Origin: Streptomyces olivochromogenes
GTDB lineage: Bacteria > Actinomycetota > Actinomycetes > Streptomycetales > Streptomycetaceae
Assembly (NCBI RefSeq): GCF_001514115.1
Contig: NZ_KQ948481.1
Coordinates: 17,144-81,143 of the forward strand
DNA length: 64,000 nucleotides
Direction of reading: 5' to 3'
The notes under the pieces are model-generated. The model had not been told where the DNA came from, did no database searches, and was given only the letters and a program-made list of their open reading frames with translations. Position numbers and translations under genes: made by a program. Shown piece after piece: positions 41,921 through 51,229 of the stretch (positions are counted from its first letter, which is position 1; each line of letters begins with the position of its first letter).

Positions 41921-42594
41921 GACCGAATCCCCTGGGGTGAGCGGGCAAGAAAGTTTCGCCGGGAGCCGCCCCGAGCGTAGGGCGCCGGGCAACACGCGGG
42001 CAAACCTTTGCCAGGCCCCCGCCGGGAATCTCGTGCCGCTCTCACGCGCCTCTCACGCGCCTCTCGTGGACTCCTCCAGCGTTCCTCCAGCGCGGCGGGG
42101 CACGCTCGGCAGGACCCGGCCGGCGCACCCGGCCGGGTGCGGAGCCCCTCCGCAGGTCAACGTCCGGGAGTCGACGATGAGGCCATCGGTGTGCGCACCA
42201 CCCCGGGCGGCGTGGACGGCCGCCGCGGGACACGGCGGCGGCCCCTCCCCGGCGGCGGACACCCCCCTGGCCCCGCCGGCGCCGGACACACCGTCCGACG
42301 AGGACATCGGCTGGCCCAAACGGTGCGCCCCGCCCGCCCCGCAACCCGCGTAACCCGCGTAACTCCGTGTCTCTTTGCACCCCTGTGGCCCCCGTTGCCC
42401 GTACCCGCGCCGGGCGGGGCCTCTCGCCCCGCCGCTCCGCACCGCGCCCGGTCCGGGCGTGGTGTGCGGGACACCGGCCCGGCGGCAGGTGCTGCGGATC
42501 AGGGTGTACGGGGCCCAGGGCCCGGGGCCGGAGACGGGCGGACGTGCGTGCGTGCGTGCGTGGGAGGCTGCCGCTGCTGCGGTGGGCGGGGCGG
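41921..42594. other. Non-coding region upstream of the XRE-TPR gene
   Basis: About 670 bp between the XRE start and the LuxR-type stop, with no supportable gene. It contains a GCGT microsatellite (about 42542-42562) and two ACCCGCGTA units near 42344-42362. Promoter elements for the XRE gene are probably close to 41990-42060, but I see no clear consensus. Confidence 0.5.
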
Positions 42595-43386
42595 TCAGCC
42601 GCAGGGCGCGTCGGCTGCGACGGCGGCCCGGTGCAGGGGGGCGGCCGGGGCGCGCAGGCCGGATTCGAAGGCGTAGATCGCGGCGTGGACCCGGTTGCGC
42701 AGCCGCAGCTTGTGCAGCAGGTTCTGCACGTGGGTCTTCACGGTGTGCTCGGACAGGGTCAGCGCCCGGGCTATCTCGCCGTTGGACAGGCCGCGGGCCA
42801 GCAGGTCCAGGACCTGGCACTCGCGGTCGGTGAGCCGGTCGGGGCTGACGGGCGAGAGGGGCGCCAGGGGCCCGCCGGCCGGCCGGCGCCCGGGCGGGGG
42901 CGGGGTGGGGCCGTGCACCAGGCTGTAGCCGGCGGCGGCCAGGACGACCGCGGAGGCCAGCTGCCCGGCGGTGGCGGTGGCCGGCAGATGGCCGCCGGCC
43001 GCCCGGCCGGCGGCGTCGGTACGGCCCGGGCCGCCGAGGGTCAGCAGCGGCAGGTCCCCGCCGCCGAAGGCCGGCGCGGCAAGCTGTCCGCCGCCCGGCG
43101 CACCGTGGGCGACCAGGACGTGCGGGGGCCGGGCGGCCAGCGCGCGCAGCAGCGGCGGTCCCGGTTCGCTCTCGCCGGTGACGCGGATGCCGGGGTGGCC
43201 CTCGAGGAGGGCGGTGATGCCGCGGCGGGCGAGCGGGTCCTCCCCGATCACGTGCACGCGCACGGCGGCCACCGCGCCCGGGCGGAGGGCCGGAGCCGGG
43301 GCCGGGCCGGCCGCCTCACCGGGGCCGGGGCCGGGGGCAGGGGCCGGTGCGGGGAGCACGCGGAGTGCGGCGTGCCGCTCGTCCAT
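42595..43386 (-). CDS. LuxR/NarL-type response regulator with atypical receiver
   Basis: A 263-residue regulator with a C-terminal LuxR helix-turn-helix (LTDRECQVLDLLARGLSNGEIARALTLSEHTVKTHVQNLLHKL, near residues 190-235). The N-terminal part looks like a receiver (VRVHVIGEDPLARRGITALLE), but at the phospho-acceptor strand it reads HVLVAHGAPGG without the Asp. It is probably phosphorylation-independent. ATG at 43386 has GGGAGGAG. No sensor kinase is next to it. Regulation of the cluster is likely. Confidence 0.85.
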   Translation of the reverse strand: MDERHAALRVLPAPAPAPGPGPGEAAGPAPAPALRPGAVAAVRVHVIGEDPLARRGITALLEGHPGIRVTGESEPGPPLLRALAARPPHVLVAHGAPGGGQLAAPAFGGGDLPLLTLGGPGRTDAAGRAAGGHLPATATAGQLASAVVLAAAGYSLVHGPTPPPPGRRPAGGPLAPLSPVSPDRLTDRECQVLDLLARGLSNGEIARALTLSEHTVKTHVQNLLHKLRLRNRVHAAIYAFESGLRAPAAPLHRAAVAADAPCG

Positions 43387-43726
43387 GGCGGTCTCCTCCC
43401 TGTCTCCCGGGACGTCCCGCCGGTCCTTGGATGTCCCGCCGGTCCTGGATTGCCCTGCTGGTCCTGGGGGTGTCCTGCCGGGCCCGGGGGTGTCCTGCCG
43501 GGCCCGGGATGTCCCGCCCTGTTCACCGTAGGCGGCGGGCGCGGCCGTGTCCGGTGCGCTCCAGCGGGCCACGACCCGTCCGCTATCGCCCCTCACCCCG
43601 CGCCGGGGGGTGAGAGGCAGGAGGCCTCCACGGCGGCCCGGGCGTGCAGCCGGCGGCGCGGCTCACGGCCGGCGGGACACGGCGTCGAGGGCTGAACGCC
43701 GGGGCATCCCCGCGGGGATCAAAGGA
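43387..43726. other. Gap with imperfect direct repeats
   Basis: 340 bp containing repeated GTCCCGCCGGTCCT and GTGTCCTGCCGGGCCCGGG units (about 43424-43515) upstream of the LuxR-type gene. No gene supported. Confidence 0.5.
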
Positions 43727-45022
43727 TCAGGCGGACACGGACCGGGGCGCATCAACCAGGTGCAGTCCGCCGTCCGCGTCGAGATAGCCCGCATCGCCGG
43801 TGGACAGCCAGCCGTCCGCGTCCGGCCGCACCCCTGGGCCGGCCGGCGGGCCGGGGCTCAGCTGCGGTCCGCGGATCTGTACCTGGCCGGTCGACCACAC
43901 CGGCGCGGGCAGCGCGCCGCCCGGCAGGACGACCCGGCACTCGGTGCCCGGCAGCGGCACCCCGACCGCGCCGAGACCGGGCCGCGAGCCGGGCGGCTGG
44001 TGGTGGGAGAGGGCACACACCTCGGTGAGGCCGTAGCCCTGCAGGACCGGCACGCGCAGCACATCGCGCAGCCGGCGGGCGCGGCCGGGCTCCAGCGCGC
44101 CGCCGCTGACGTGCAGGGCGCTCAGCCGGTGCCCGCCCGTCCTGGCGGCGGCCCCGCCCAGCCGGGTGTCGCCGGCGAGGCGGTGCAGCCGGGCGGGCGG
44201 GGCGTAGAAGTGGGTGGCCCCCACCCGCGCGGCTGCTTCCAGCGCCCCGAAGGGATCCGGGTCCGGGCACAGCACCTGCCGGGCCCCGGCGTGCACGGCC
44301 GAGTTGAGGTGCACAGCGTGGTAGTGCGGCAGGTGGTTGAGGACGACGGAGGAGGAGCCCAGGCGGTGGGCGAGGGCGGTCTGGGCGGCGCCCGCGAGGA
44401 GGTTGCGGTGCGTCAGCCGCACCCCCTTCAGCCGTCCCGCACCGTCCGGGGCGAACTGCAGGCACGCCACCGCTTCCACGCCCGGCGCCGGTGTCCGCGC
44501 GGACACCCCGGCGGGCACCGACGCCAGCGCCCGCGCCAGCGGCACGCCACCGCCCGCACCCGCCGGCGTGTCCGCTGCCGTGTCCGCCGGGGTGTCCGTG
44601 AGGACGACGGTGTGCAGCAGGGGCAGCCGGTCACCGAGCCCGGCGAGCAGCCCGGCCAGCGCGGCGGGTACGAAGGCGATCTCGGCCCCGGCCGCCGAGC
44701 ACACCTCGTACAGGGCGGCCGGCCCCGTCAGCGGGTCGAGCAGGGCGAGCGGGTGGCCGCTGCGGACGGTGCCGTAGTACACGGCGGGGAAGACCGCATC
44801 GAGGGTGGTGGCCGCGGCGACGACCGCGCCGGCCCGGCCCGCGGCGCGCCGTACGTAGTGGGCGACCCGGTCCGCCTCCCGGTCCAGGGCCGCGAACGAC
44901 ACCCCGGCCCCTGCCCCGGCGCCTGTCCCGGCCACGGTGACGGCCGGGGCGTCCGCGTCACGGGCCGCGGCCCGCCGCAGCAGGTCGTCCAGCGGGCTCT
45001 CCAGATACCTGAGGATGGGCAC
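43727..45022 (-). CDS. Truncated AMP-ligase-like protein (ANL N-terminal domain only)
   Basis: A 431-residue protein with the large ANL domain. The P-loop region is degenerate (LQFAPDGAGRLKGV in place of TSGTTGxPKGV), while GYGLTEV and STGDAGYLDADG are recognisable. The chain stops at LHLVDAPRSVSA, just where the hinge (GRKD) and the C-terminal catalytic subdomain should begin. It therefore lacks the A10 Lys and may be inactive, a binding protein or a half-enzyme. GTG at 45022 has GGGAGG. It is different from the ligase at 19940. Confidence 0.8.
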   Translation of the reverse strand: MPILRYLESPLDDLLRRAAARDADAPAVTVAGTGAGAGAGVSFAALDREADRVAHYVRRAAGRAGAVVAAATTLDAVFPAVYYGTVRSGHPLALLDPLTGPAALYEVCSAAGAEIAFVPAALAGLLAGLGDRLPLLHTVVLTDTPADTAADTPAGAGGGVPLARALASVPAGVSARTPAPGVEAVACLQFAPDGAGRLKGVRLTHRNLLAGAAQTALAHRLGSSSVVLNHLPHYHAVHLNSAVHAGARQVLCPDPDPFGALEAAARVGATHFYAPPARLHRLAGDTRLGGAAARTGGHRLSALHVSGGALEPGRARRLRDVLRVPVLQGYGLTEVCALSHHQPPGSRPGLGAVGVPLPGTECRVVLPGGALPAPVWSTGQVQIRGPQLSPGPPAGPGVRPDADGWLSTGDAGYLDADGGLHLVDAPRSVSA

Positions 45023-45148
45023 GGCACGACCTCCCGGCAACAGACAGCAAAAACAGCGGATGTCCGGATGCCCCACGGTCGGCGCCCGGGCTCGAGACCC
45101 CTTCGAAACCCGCTGGAGACCGGCCCGCCCCGCACCCCCGCACCGGCC

Positions 45149-45895
45149 TCAGCCCGTGCGGGCGGTGCGGGCGGTGCGGGCGGTGCGGGCGGTGCGGTGC
45201 CGGGTCCGGGCTGCTGTCGCGGTGCCGTCGGTCCGGACCCGGCAGAGGGCCCTGTCGTGGGCCCTGGCGCGGGCCGGGAAGACCTCCCTCAGGAGGCCGC
45301 GGACGAGGAAGTCGGAGCAGCTGGCGAGGTTCGCGGGACGGGTGCCGAGCGGGACGTTCCTGGTCCCTGGCATCTGCCGCTGGACGAAGCCGAGTGCGGG
45401 CGGCAGGCCACAAAACCGGGCCATCGGGCCGGGCTCTTCGCTGCCGGGCCGGCAGCGAAGAAACGGCGCAGGCGGGCGTCCTGGCCGGCTGTCCAGGGGA
45501 CCGTGCTGTCCGAGTCGTTCCACCACAGGGCGGGCGTGCCGCCGGGGCGCAGCACCCGGACGGCTTCGGGGACGGACCTGCGCGGGTCGGTCCAGTGCCA
45601 GGCCTGGGCATAGGTGAGGAGGCCGGGGGATCCGGAGGCCGGCGGCAGGTGGTTGCCCTCCCCGGGCACGAGAGGGACGTCAGGCAGCCGCAGGCGCAAC
45701 TGCGCGGCCATCGCGGGGCCGGGCCCGACCGCGATGACGCGCGCGCCGCGGGCCGGCAAAAGGGCGGACGCCTTTTGAGGGACGGCCGGCGAGTTCCTCG
45801 GCCGCAGGGAGCAGGGCGGGCGGACAGGAAGGGCGGTTCGCGGCGCAGCCGGCCGCGGCCCGGTCGACGGAACGGGCCTGCGAAGTGGTCGTCAT
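45149..45895 (-). pseudogene. Broken SAM-dependent methyltransferase
   Basis: Methyltransferase-like sequence lies in pieces. The N-terminal part (45895 down to about 45775, with CPPALLPAAEELAGRPSKGV) is in one frame. The middle (about 45765-45440, ARVIAVGPGPAMAAQLR and AQAWHWTDP and VRVLRPGGTPALWWN) is in another. The C-terminal part (to 45149) returns to the first. About 20 residues that should hold SAM motif I are missing between the first two parts. Two frame changes and this deletion make a working enzyme unlikely. A 9-bp GCGGTGCGG-type repeat (about 45158-45202) ends it. Confidence 0.65.
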
Positions 45896-46093
45896 ACGGC
45901 CGTCCCCGGCGGGCCGGAGGCGCCCTGCACAGGGTTTCGCTGCCGTTTTCCGCCCGCGGCCGCCGGCGGGTGCGGCGGACCGCCACCGGTGGACGCGGGC
46001 CGCTCCCCCGCCGCTCCTCTGCCGCCTGCCGCACGTGTGGCGTGTGTGGCGTGTGTGGCGTGTGGCGCCTCATGTCTTATGCGGGGGGGTGTC

Positions 46094-46987
46094 TTATGCG
46101 GGCAGTGCTGAGGGGTGTCCGCCCACCGGGCGGGGCAGCGGGAAGCTGCGCAGTGCCGCGCGGCTCCAGGGGAAGCCGTAGCCGAGGTGCAGGACCGGGT
46201 CCTGTGCCTCGTCGGCGGGGACGGCGACGGCGACCAGCACGTCGGGCACCGGCTCCAGTTCGACGAACCGCCACGGGCGGGCCGTGTCGTCGGCCGGCGG
46301 GGTGAAGGCGCGTACGCCGCGTTCGTCGTCCAGCGTGAAGGCGAACGCGTCGAAGGGCAGCCCGAGACCCAGGCCCCGGGCCTTGGAGTAGGCCTCCTTG
46401 AGGGTCCACACGCGCAGCGCGCGCCGGTCGCGGGCCGGCCCGTCGGCGGCCTGTGCGACCCATTCCCGCTCCGGGGCGGCGAAGGTGCGCACGATGGTGG
46501 TGATGGCCCGCTCGTCCCGGTCCTCCAGCCGTTCCACGTCCACGCCGATACGGTGCCGGCGCACGATGCCCAGCAGGCTGTAGCCGCCCGCGTGGGAGAG
46601 GTTGAAGTCCAGCTGGGACCCGCCGCGCGGCCCTCCCGCGGCGGCGGGCCGCAAGAAGGGCCGTCCCCGCGCGGAGCGCCAGATGACCAGCTCCGCCTCG
46701 GCCAGGCCCGCCTCCAGCGCCAGCGCGCGCCGCACCAGGGTGTGGGCCAGAAGGTACTGGCGCCGGTCGCGTTCGAACAGGAAGCGGCTCGCGGTCTTCT
46801 GCTCCTGCGCGTCCAGCCAGTGCGCGGCGAGCAGGCCGGCGACCTCGGGCGCCAGGCCGTCGTTGGGACACAGCCACAGCTTGACCGGCTCCCCGCCCCC
46901 CGCACCAGAAGCGGGGGCGGCCCCGGGTTCGCGGGCGGGTGCGGGTGCGGGTTCAGGGGTGGTCGGGGGTGCGGGGCGGGTGGTCAC
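46094..46987 (-). CDS. 4'-phosphopantetheinyl transferase, Sfp type (first)
   Basis: A 297-residue enzyme that transfers phosphopantetheine from CoA to carrier-protein Ser. The signatures IGVDVERL (metal-binding Asp and Glu) and WTLKEAYSKARG are intact, with FNLSHAGGYSL before them. The first 30 residues are a Pro/Ala-rich leader. GTG at 46987 overlaps the stop of the degenerate KS gene (GTGA), so it is coupled to the di-ACP/KS group. The likely substrates are the two ACP domains at 48979-49812 and the ACP at 35228. Confidence 0.92.
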   Translation of the reverse strand: MTTRPAPPTTPEPAPAPAREPGAAPASGAGGGEPVKLWLCPNDGLAPEVAGLLAAHWLDAQEQKTASRFLFERDRRQYLLAHTLVRRALALEAGLAEAELVIWRSARGRPFLRPAAAGGPRGGSQLDFNLSHAGGYSLLGIVRRHRIGVDVERLEDRDERAITTIVRTFAAPEREWVAQAADGPARDRRALRVWTLKEAYSKARGLGLGLPFDAFAFTLDDERGVRAFTPPADDTARPWRFVELEPVPDVLVAVAVPADEAQDPVLHLGYGFPWSRAALRSFPLPRPVGGHPSALPA

Positions 46988-48948
46988 TGCGGTGCTCCGT
47001 CCGTGCCGGGGCCGGGCTCCAGCGGGCGGGGCCGCAGCACGGTGGCGGGCAGCTCGACGGCGGCCGGGCCGGGATGCGCGGGCAGTACGGCGCAGACGTC
47101 GACCCCGGCCAGCCACAGCCGTGTCAGCTGCTCCAGGCGGCCGCCCTGCCACAGGGCGGCCACGTAGGCGCGGGTCTCCTCGAGTCCCTCGATCAGCGGC
47201 GGGCCCGCGGCGGTGCGCAGGTCGGCGCTGCGCACGCCCGCCGGGCCCCTGCCCGGGCCGGGTTGCGCGGCGAAGCCGGCCAGTGCGTCGGCCAGTTCGG
47301 CGACCGTGCGGACGGTCACCGCCAGACGGCAGCGCAACACCGCCCGGCCCAGGCGCAGTTCGTGCGCGACCGCGGCGAGATCCGGGGCCGCCGGGCCGCC
47401 GTCCCGGCCACCGCCGTCGGACAGGCGGGCCGCGAGCCGGCCGGCGGTGGCCGCCAGGTGCGCGGGCGTCGCGGCGGACAGCAGCACCAGTTCCGCGGGA
47501 CGCGTGCCCGGCGGCGGGCACGCGTCGGCCGGGGCGCGGGGGACGGCAGGCGCCTCCTCCACGACCAGCACCGCACCCACACCCTCCACACCGTCCGTGC
47601 CGTCCGTGTCCTCCACGCCGTCCGCAGCGTCTGCCGCGTCCACTGCGTCTGCGGCGTCTACGGCGTCCGTGGGGCCTGCGGGGGCTGCGGGGGCTGCGGG
47701 GGCTGCGGGTCCGGGCACGCTGACCAGCGCCCTGCGGGGCAGCACGGTGCCGTCGTCGCGGCGGGCCGGCTCCCAGGCGGCGGGCGCGGGGCGGTCCGGG
47801 CCGGCCAGCAGCACGGCGTGGCGCAGCTGTCCCACGGCGCGGACCAGGGCCGCCGCCCCGGTCACCGCCCCGGCATCACCCACCAGCGCCGCCACCGTCC
47901 GGGAACTCTCCTCCAGAGCGACCCCCACAGCCTCCAGGCCGGCGTCCGGGGGTTGCAGGCCGGCCGCGGCCAGCGCCCGGCCGACCAGCAGGCCGTGCTG
48001 CGGGCCAAGGGCGGCGCGGCCCGGGTGGCCGACCGCGCTGGAGCGGATCACGGCGTGCACGCGGTCGCCGTCGGCACGGGCCGCGGCCAGCGGCTTGAGC
48101 AGCACGGCCGCCACCCCCTCACCGGCGCCGGGCCGCTGGCACGCCGGATGCAGGCGCAGCTCGACCGCGCCGACCAGCGCCGCGGCGCACTCGCCCGCGC
48201 GCAGCGCACCGAGCGCGAGGTGCAGCGCGGTCAGGAAGGAGGAGGCACCGCTGTCCACGCTCAGACTGGGCCCGCGCAGGTCGAGCAGCCGCGACAGCCG
48301 CGCGGCCGGCCCGGGCCGGGAATCCGCGGGGGCGGTGTGCCGGTGCCCGGTGCCCGCCGGCGCACCGCCGGCCGGGCCGAGAGCGGCATACACCCCCACG
48401 CTGCGCGCCGTGCCGTCGGCGGCGGTGAGCCGCTCCAGACGCGCTCCGGCGTATCCGGCGCTCTCCAGCGTCTGCCACGCGCTCTGCGCCAGCAGCCGCT
48501 CCCGCAGGTCCAGCCCCGCCGCCTCCCGGGCACCGAGCCCGAACAGGTCCGGGTCGAACTCCTCCACACCGTCCAGGAAATGCCCCCGCCAGCCCGCACA
48601 CGCCGACCGCCGACCGCCCGGGAGCGCGGCCGCGGCGATCCGCCCCTGCAGCCCGTTGCGCCAGAACGCCTCCAGATCCCCCGCCTGCGGGAAACGGCCC
48701 TGGATCCCCACGACCGCACACGGCATGCCCGCACCGGCACCGGCACCGTCGCCGACGCCGGTGTCGGCGACGGTGCCGGTGCCGGTGCCGGGCAGCGGCT
48801 CGCGGTCCGCCGCCGGCGGGTCCGGCCGCGGCGCCCCGGCCACCACCGGCGGGGCCACGACCGGCGACATGCCGGCCAGCAGGGCCACGGCGTGCTCACG
48901 CCGCAGGGTGCCGCCCTTGAACCGCGTCAGGATCTCCCGGGTGTCCAT
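46984..48948 (-). CDS. Degenerate modular-type ketosynthase
   Basis: A protein of about 654 residues. An N-terminal docking-type helix (EILTRFKGGTLRREHAVALLAG) is followed by a KS domain (CAVVGIQGRFPQAGDLEAFWRNG) and a linker ending RLEQLTRLWLAGVDVCAV, as in type I/trans-AT PKS KS-linkers. The active site DTACSSSL has become DSGASSFL, so the Cys is gone, and no HGTGT motif is found (VGVALEESS). It must be non-condensing or a scaffold. A Val/Asp/Ala repeat (DAVDAADAVDAADA) interrupts the domain. ATG at 48948 is preferred over GTG at 48951. Confidence 0.8.
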   Translation of the reverse strand: MDTREILTRFKGGTLRREHAVALLAGMSPVVAPPVVAGAPRPDPPAADREPLPGTGTGTVADTGVGDGAGAGAGMPCAVVGIQGRFPQAGDLEAFWRNGLQGRIAAAALPGGRRSACAGWRGHFLDGVEEFDPDLFGLGAREAAGLDLRERLLAQSAWQTLESAGYAGARLERLTAADGTARSVGVYAALGPAGGAPAGTGHRHTAPADSRPGPAARLSRLLDLRGPSLSVDSGASSFLTALHLALGALRAGECAAALVGAVELRLHPACQRPGAGEGVAAVLLKPLAAARADGDRVHAVIRSSAVGHPGRAALGPQHGLLVGRALAAAGLQPPDAGLEAVGVALEESSRTVAALVGDAGAVTGAAALVRAVGQLRHAVLLAGPDRPAPAAWEPARRDDGTVLPRRALVSVPGPAAPAAPAAPAGPTDAVDAADAVDAADAADGVEDTDGTDGVEGVGAVLVVEEAPAVPRAPADACPPPGTRPAELVLLSAATPAHLAATAGRLAARLSDGGGRDGGPAAPDLAAVAHELRLGRAVLRCRLAVTVRTVAELADALAGFAAQPGPGRGPAGVRSADLRTAAGPPLIEGLEETRAYVAALWQGGRLEQLTRLWLAGVDVCAVLPAHPGPAAVELPATVLRPRPLEPGPGTDGAPQ

Positions 48949-48978
48949 CACCGTGCGCCCTTCGTCTCGGACGGTCCG

Positions 48979-49812
48979 TCAGGCGGAGCGGGCCGCCAGC
49001 AGGGCGGCCGCCTCGTCGATGCTGAGCACCTCGTCACGTACCGCGTCGAGCAGCGCGTCCAGATCGACCCCCGCCGCCGGCAAGACGGGGGCGCCGTCCG
49101 GCGCCGGGCCCGCCGGAGACGGCCCCGGCTGCCCGGCCGGGACGGCAGAAGCCGCGCCACGGCGGCCGGACGCGGGCGCGCGGTGCCCGCGGTGCGCCGC
49201 CCGCGCGCTGACGTACGCCGCCATGGCCCCGAGGTCGGGCTGGTCGTAGAGCAGGTCGGCCTGCTCGCTGAGGCCGTAGGTGCGGTTGATGCCGGCCAGG
49301 AACTCCGCGGCCAGGATCGAGTCCAGCCCCAGCGCCGCGAACGGCGCGCTCACGTCGATGTCCCCCGGCCGGCAGTGCAGGATCCCGGCGAGCTGCTCCC
49401 GCAGCGTGTCCGTGACCGCCTCCACGCCCACATCAGCCACACCCGCATCCACACCCGCACCCGCGGCCGCGGCCACATCCACGTCTGCCTCCGTGTCCGT
49501 GTCCGTGGGTGTGGGTGTGGGTGTGGCGGGGCGGGGGGTGGCGAGTTCGGCCGCGACGTGCCGGGCCAGTGCCTGGGGTGTCGGGTGCTCATACAGTGCG
49601 GTGGCCGCGATCCGGGTGCCGTAGCGGGCGTTGAGCGCGGCGACGAACTCGACCGACAGCATCGAGTCCAGGCCCAGCAGCCGGAAGGGCTCCTGCGCGT
49701 CGAGGGTCTGCGGCTCGATACGCATCATGCCCGCCAGCACCGCGGTGAGCTCCGCGAGCACGTCGGCCACGGGCGTCGGCGAGGCCGCGGGCGGCTGAGG
49801 GACGGATGTCAT
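48979..49812 (-). CDS. Tandem acyl carrier protein (two ACP domains)
   Basis: A 277-residue protein with two carrier domains. LGLDSML (near residue 49) and LGLDSIL (near residue 163) carry the phosphopantetheine Ser, separated by a Thr/Pro/Asp-rich linker. The last 25 residues (LDALLDAVRDEVLSIDEAAALL) form a helix of the same type as the N-terminal helix of the degenerate KS, so the two probably dock. ATG at 49812 has GGAGA. The DNA of the linker has GTGTCC-type repeats (near 49490-49520). It is more like modular PKS carriers than the type II ACP. Confidence 0.9.
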   Translation of the reverse strand: MTSVPQPPAASPTPVADVLAELTAVLAGMMRIEPQTLDAQEPFRLLGLDSMLSVEFVAALNARYGTRIAATALYEHPTPQALARHVAAELATPRPATPTPTPTDTDTEADVDVAAAAGAGVDAGVADVGVEAVTDTLREQLAGILHCRPGDIDVSAPFAALGLDSILAAEFLAGINRTYGLSEQADLLYDQPDLGAMAAYVSARAAHRGHRAPASGRRGAASAVPAGQPGPSPAGPAPDGAPVLPAAGVDLDALLDAVRDEVLSIDEAAALLAARSA

Positions 49813-50076
49813 GGTGGGCGTCTCCAAGGGTCGTATCCCGGGTGGCCGTTGTGGCATTGTCGGCGCCGCCGGCACCCCGCCACATCCCCGGCCGTGGTGA
49901 TCCCCGCCGGCGGTGACTGGCTCCCGGGAACCAGCCGCCGCCGCGGCCCTCCGCCCAAAGAATGAGCCGCCCGCCGGCGCCGTCACCGCATCACCCCGCG
50001 CACCGCCCCGCGAAAGCCGCCCTGCCGTGCCGGCCCGCGCGGGTCCGCGCCGTGTCCGCGCCGTGTCCGCGCCGTG

Positions 50077-50901
50077 TCAGCGGACCCGTGCGGGTGTGGG
50101 CGGGCCCGCGCCGTCGGCGGGGGCGGGCGCGGGCGCCGCCTCCGGCGCCGCGGTCTGGATCGAGTGCTGCAGCCGCCGCAGCCGCGGCGAGGGCTCCAGG
50201 CCCAGGTCCGCGTCGAGGGTGGCGCGCAGCTGGTGGTAGACGCTGAGCGACTCGCTGCGCCGCCCCGAGCGGTGCAGGGCCAGCATGAACTGCGCGTGCA
50301 GATTCTCGTGGGTGCGGTAACGGCTGGTCAGCACGGTCAGCTCGGGCAGCAGTTCGCGGTGGCGGCCCAGCCGCAGGTCGGCCTCGATGCGCTGGTCCAG
50401 CGCGCACAGCCGGCTCTCCTCCAGCCGCCGGGCCTCCATCGCCAGCTGCGCCCCCGCCTGGACGTCGGCGAACGCGGTCCCGGTCCACAGCGCCAGCGCC
50501 CGGCCCAGGGTGCGGGCCGCCTCGGCGAAGGCGCCCTGGTCCATGGCCCGGTAGCCCTCCCCCGCGAGCCGCTCGAAGGCGCGCACGTCGCTGCTGCCGC
50601 CGCCGGAGGCGAGCAGATAGCCGCCCGGCAGGGTCATCAGGACGTCCTTGGCGGCGGCCCGGTCGTCCCCCAGCGCCTGCGCGATGAGCTCGCGCAGCTG
50701 CAGCACGTACGTCTGCAGCGTGGTGCGGGCGCTGCGCGGCGGGGCCGCGCCCCACAGCTCCTCGGCGAGGGCCGCGACCGGCACCACCTGGTCGGCGTGG
50801 AGCGCCAGCAGAGCCAGGACCTGCCGTGGTTTCGGCGCGGTCGGGGTGATGGACACCCCGTTCTCCCGCACCGCCAGTGCGCCCAGTACGTCGATGTCCA
50901 C
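50077..50901 (-). CDS. SARP-family transcriptional activator (first)
   Basis: A 274-residue Streptomyces antibiotic regulatory protein. The N-terminal OmpR-like winged helix (VLGALAVRENGVSI, then LALLALHADQVVPVAALAEELWG) is followed by the bacterial transcriptional activator domain (RLEESRLCALDQRIEADLRLGRH, LHRSGRRSESLSVYHQLRATLDADLGLEPS). GTG at 50901 has GGGGAGA. A good promoter and a large dyad lie just upstream. It probably activates the cluster operons and is a paralogue of the SARP at 54902. Confidence 0.93.
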   Translation of the reverse strand: MDIDVLGALAVRENGVSITPTAPKPRQVLALLALHADQVVPVAALAEELWGAAPPRSARTTLQTYVLQLRELIAQALGDDRAAAKDVLMTLPGGYLLASGGGSSDVRAFERLAGEGYRAMDQGAFAEAARTLGRALALWTGTAFADVQAGAQLAMEARRLEESRLCALDQRIEADLRLGRHRELLPELTVLTSRYRTHENLHAQFMLALHRSGRRSESLSVYHQLRATLDADLGLEPSPRLRRLQHSIQTAAPEAAPAPAPADGAGPPTPARVR

Positions 50902-50939
50902 GCCGTCTCCCCTGGTCGGTGTGCCGTGCCGCACCCACG

Positions 50940-50990
50940 ATTACAAAACAGCACGTCCGGTCTGTCAATACTAGACCGTTCGCGCTGTTT
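50940..50990 (-). promoter_or_regulatory. Promoter of the first SARP gene within a 45-bp dyad
   Basis: On the minus strand TTGACA (50963-50968), 17 bp, then TGTAAT (50940-50945), close to the housekeeping consensus. The -35 box and spacer lie in nested inverted repeats centred on 50968: CGGTCT/AGACCG (50958-50978) and AAACAGC/GCTGTTT (50946-50990). This looks like an operator over the promoter. The remaining 50991-51229 holds no gene. Confidence 0.65.
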
Positions 50991-51229
50991 CTATCGGGTG
51001 ACGGGCCGGCAGCAGACCGGCGGCGGACGGGTGACAGGCCGCCGGGACGCCGGAATCCCCCGGTCCGCGCCCTCCGGGGCGGGGCCGGGACCCGGCTCCG
51101 CCCGCCGCGGCCGACGGCCCGCAAAGCAGACCGCCGGGTCTGCTCCGGGACAGGAAGGGGCACAGAGAGACGGAAAGGGGAAGTCCGGGGCGGGGAGAGG
51201 CGGCGCGGGACGGGGGGCGGGGGCGGGGG

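Noticed and set aside
41826..42353. Plus-strand frame of 175 codons upstream of the XRE gene
   Set aside because: It overlaps the XRE start antisense and has no motifs or ribosome site.
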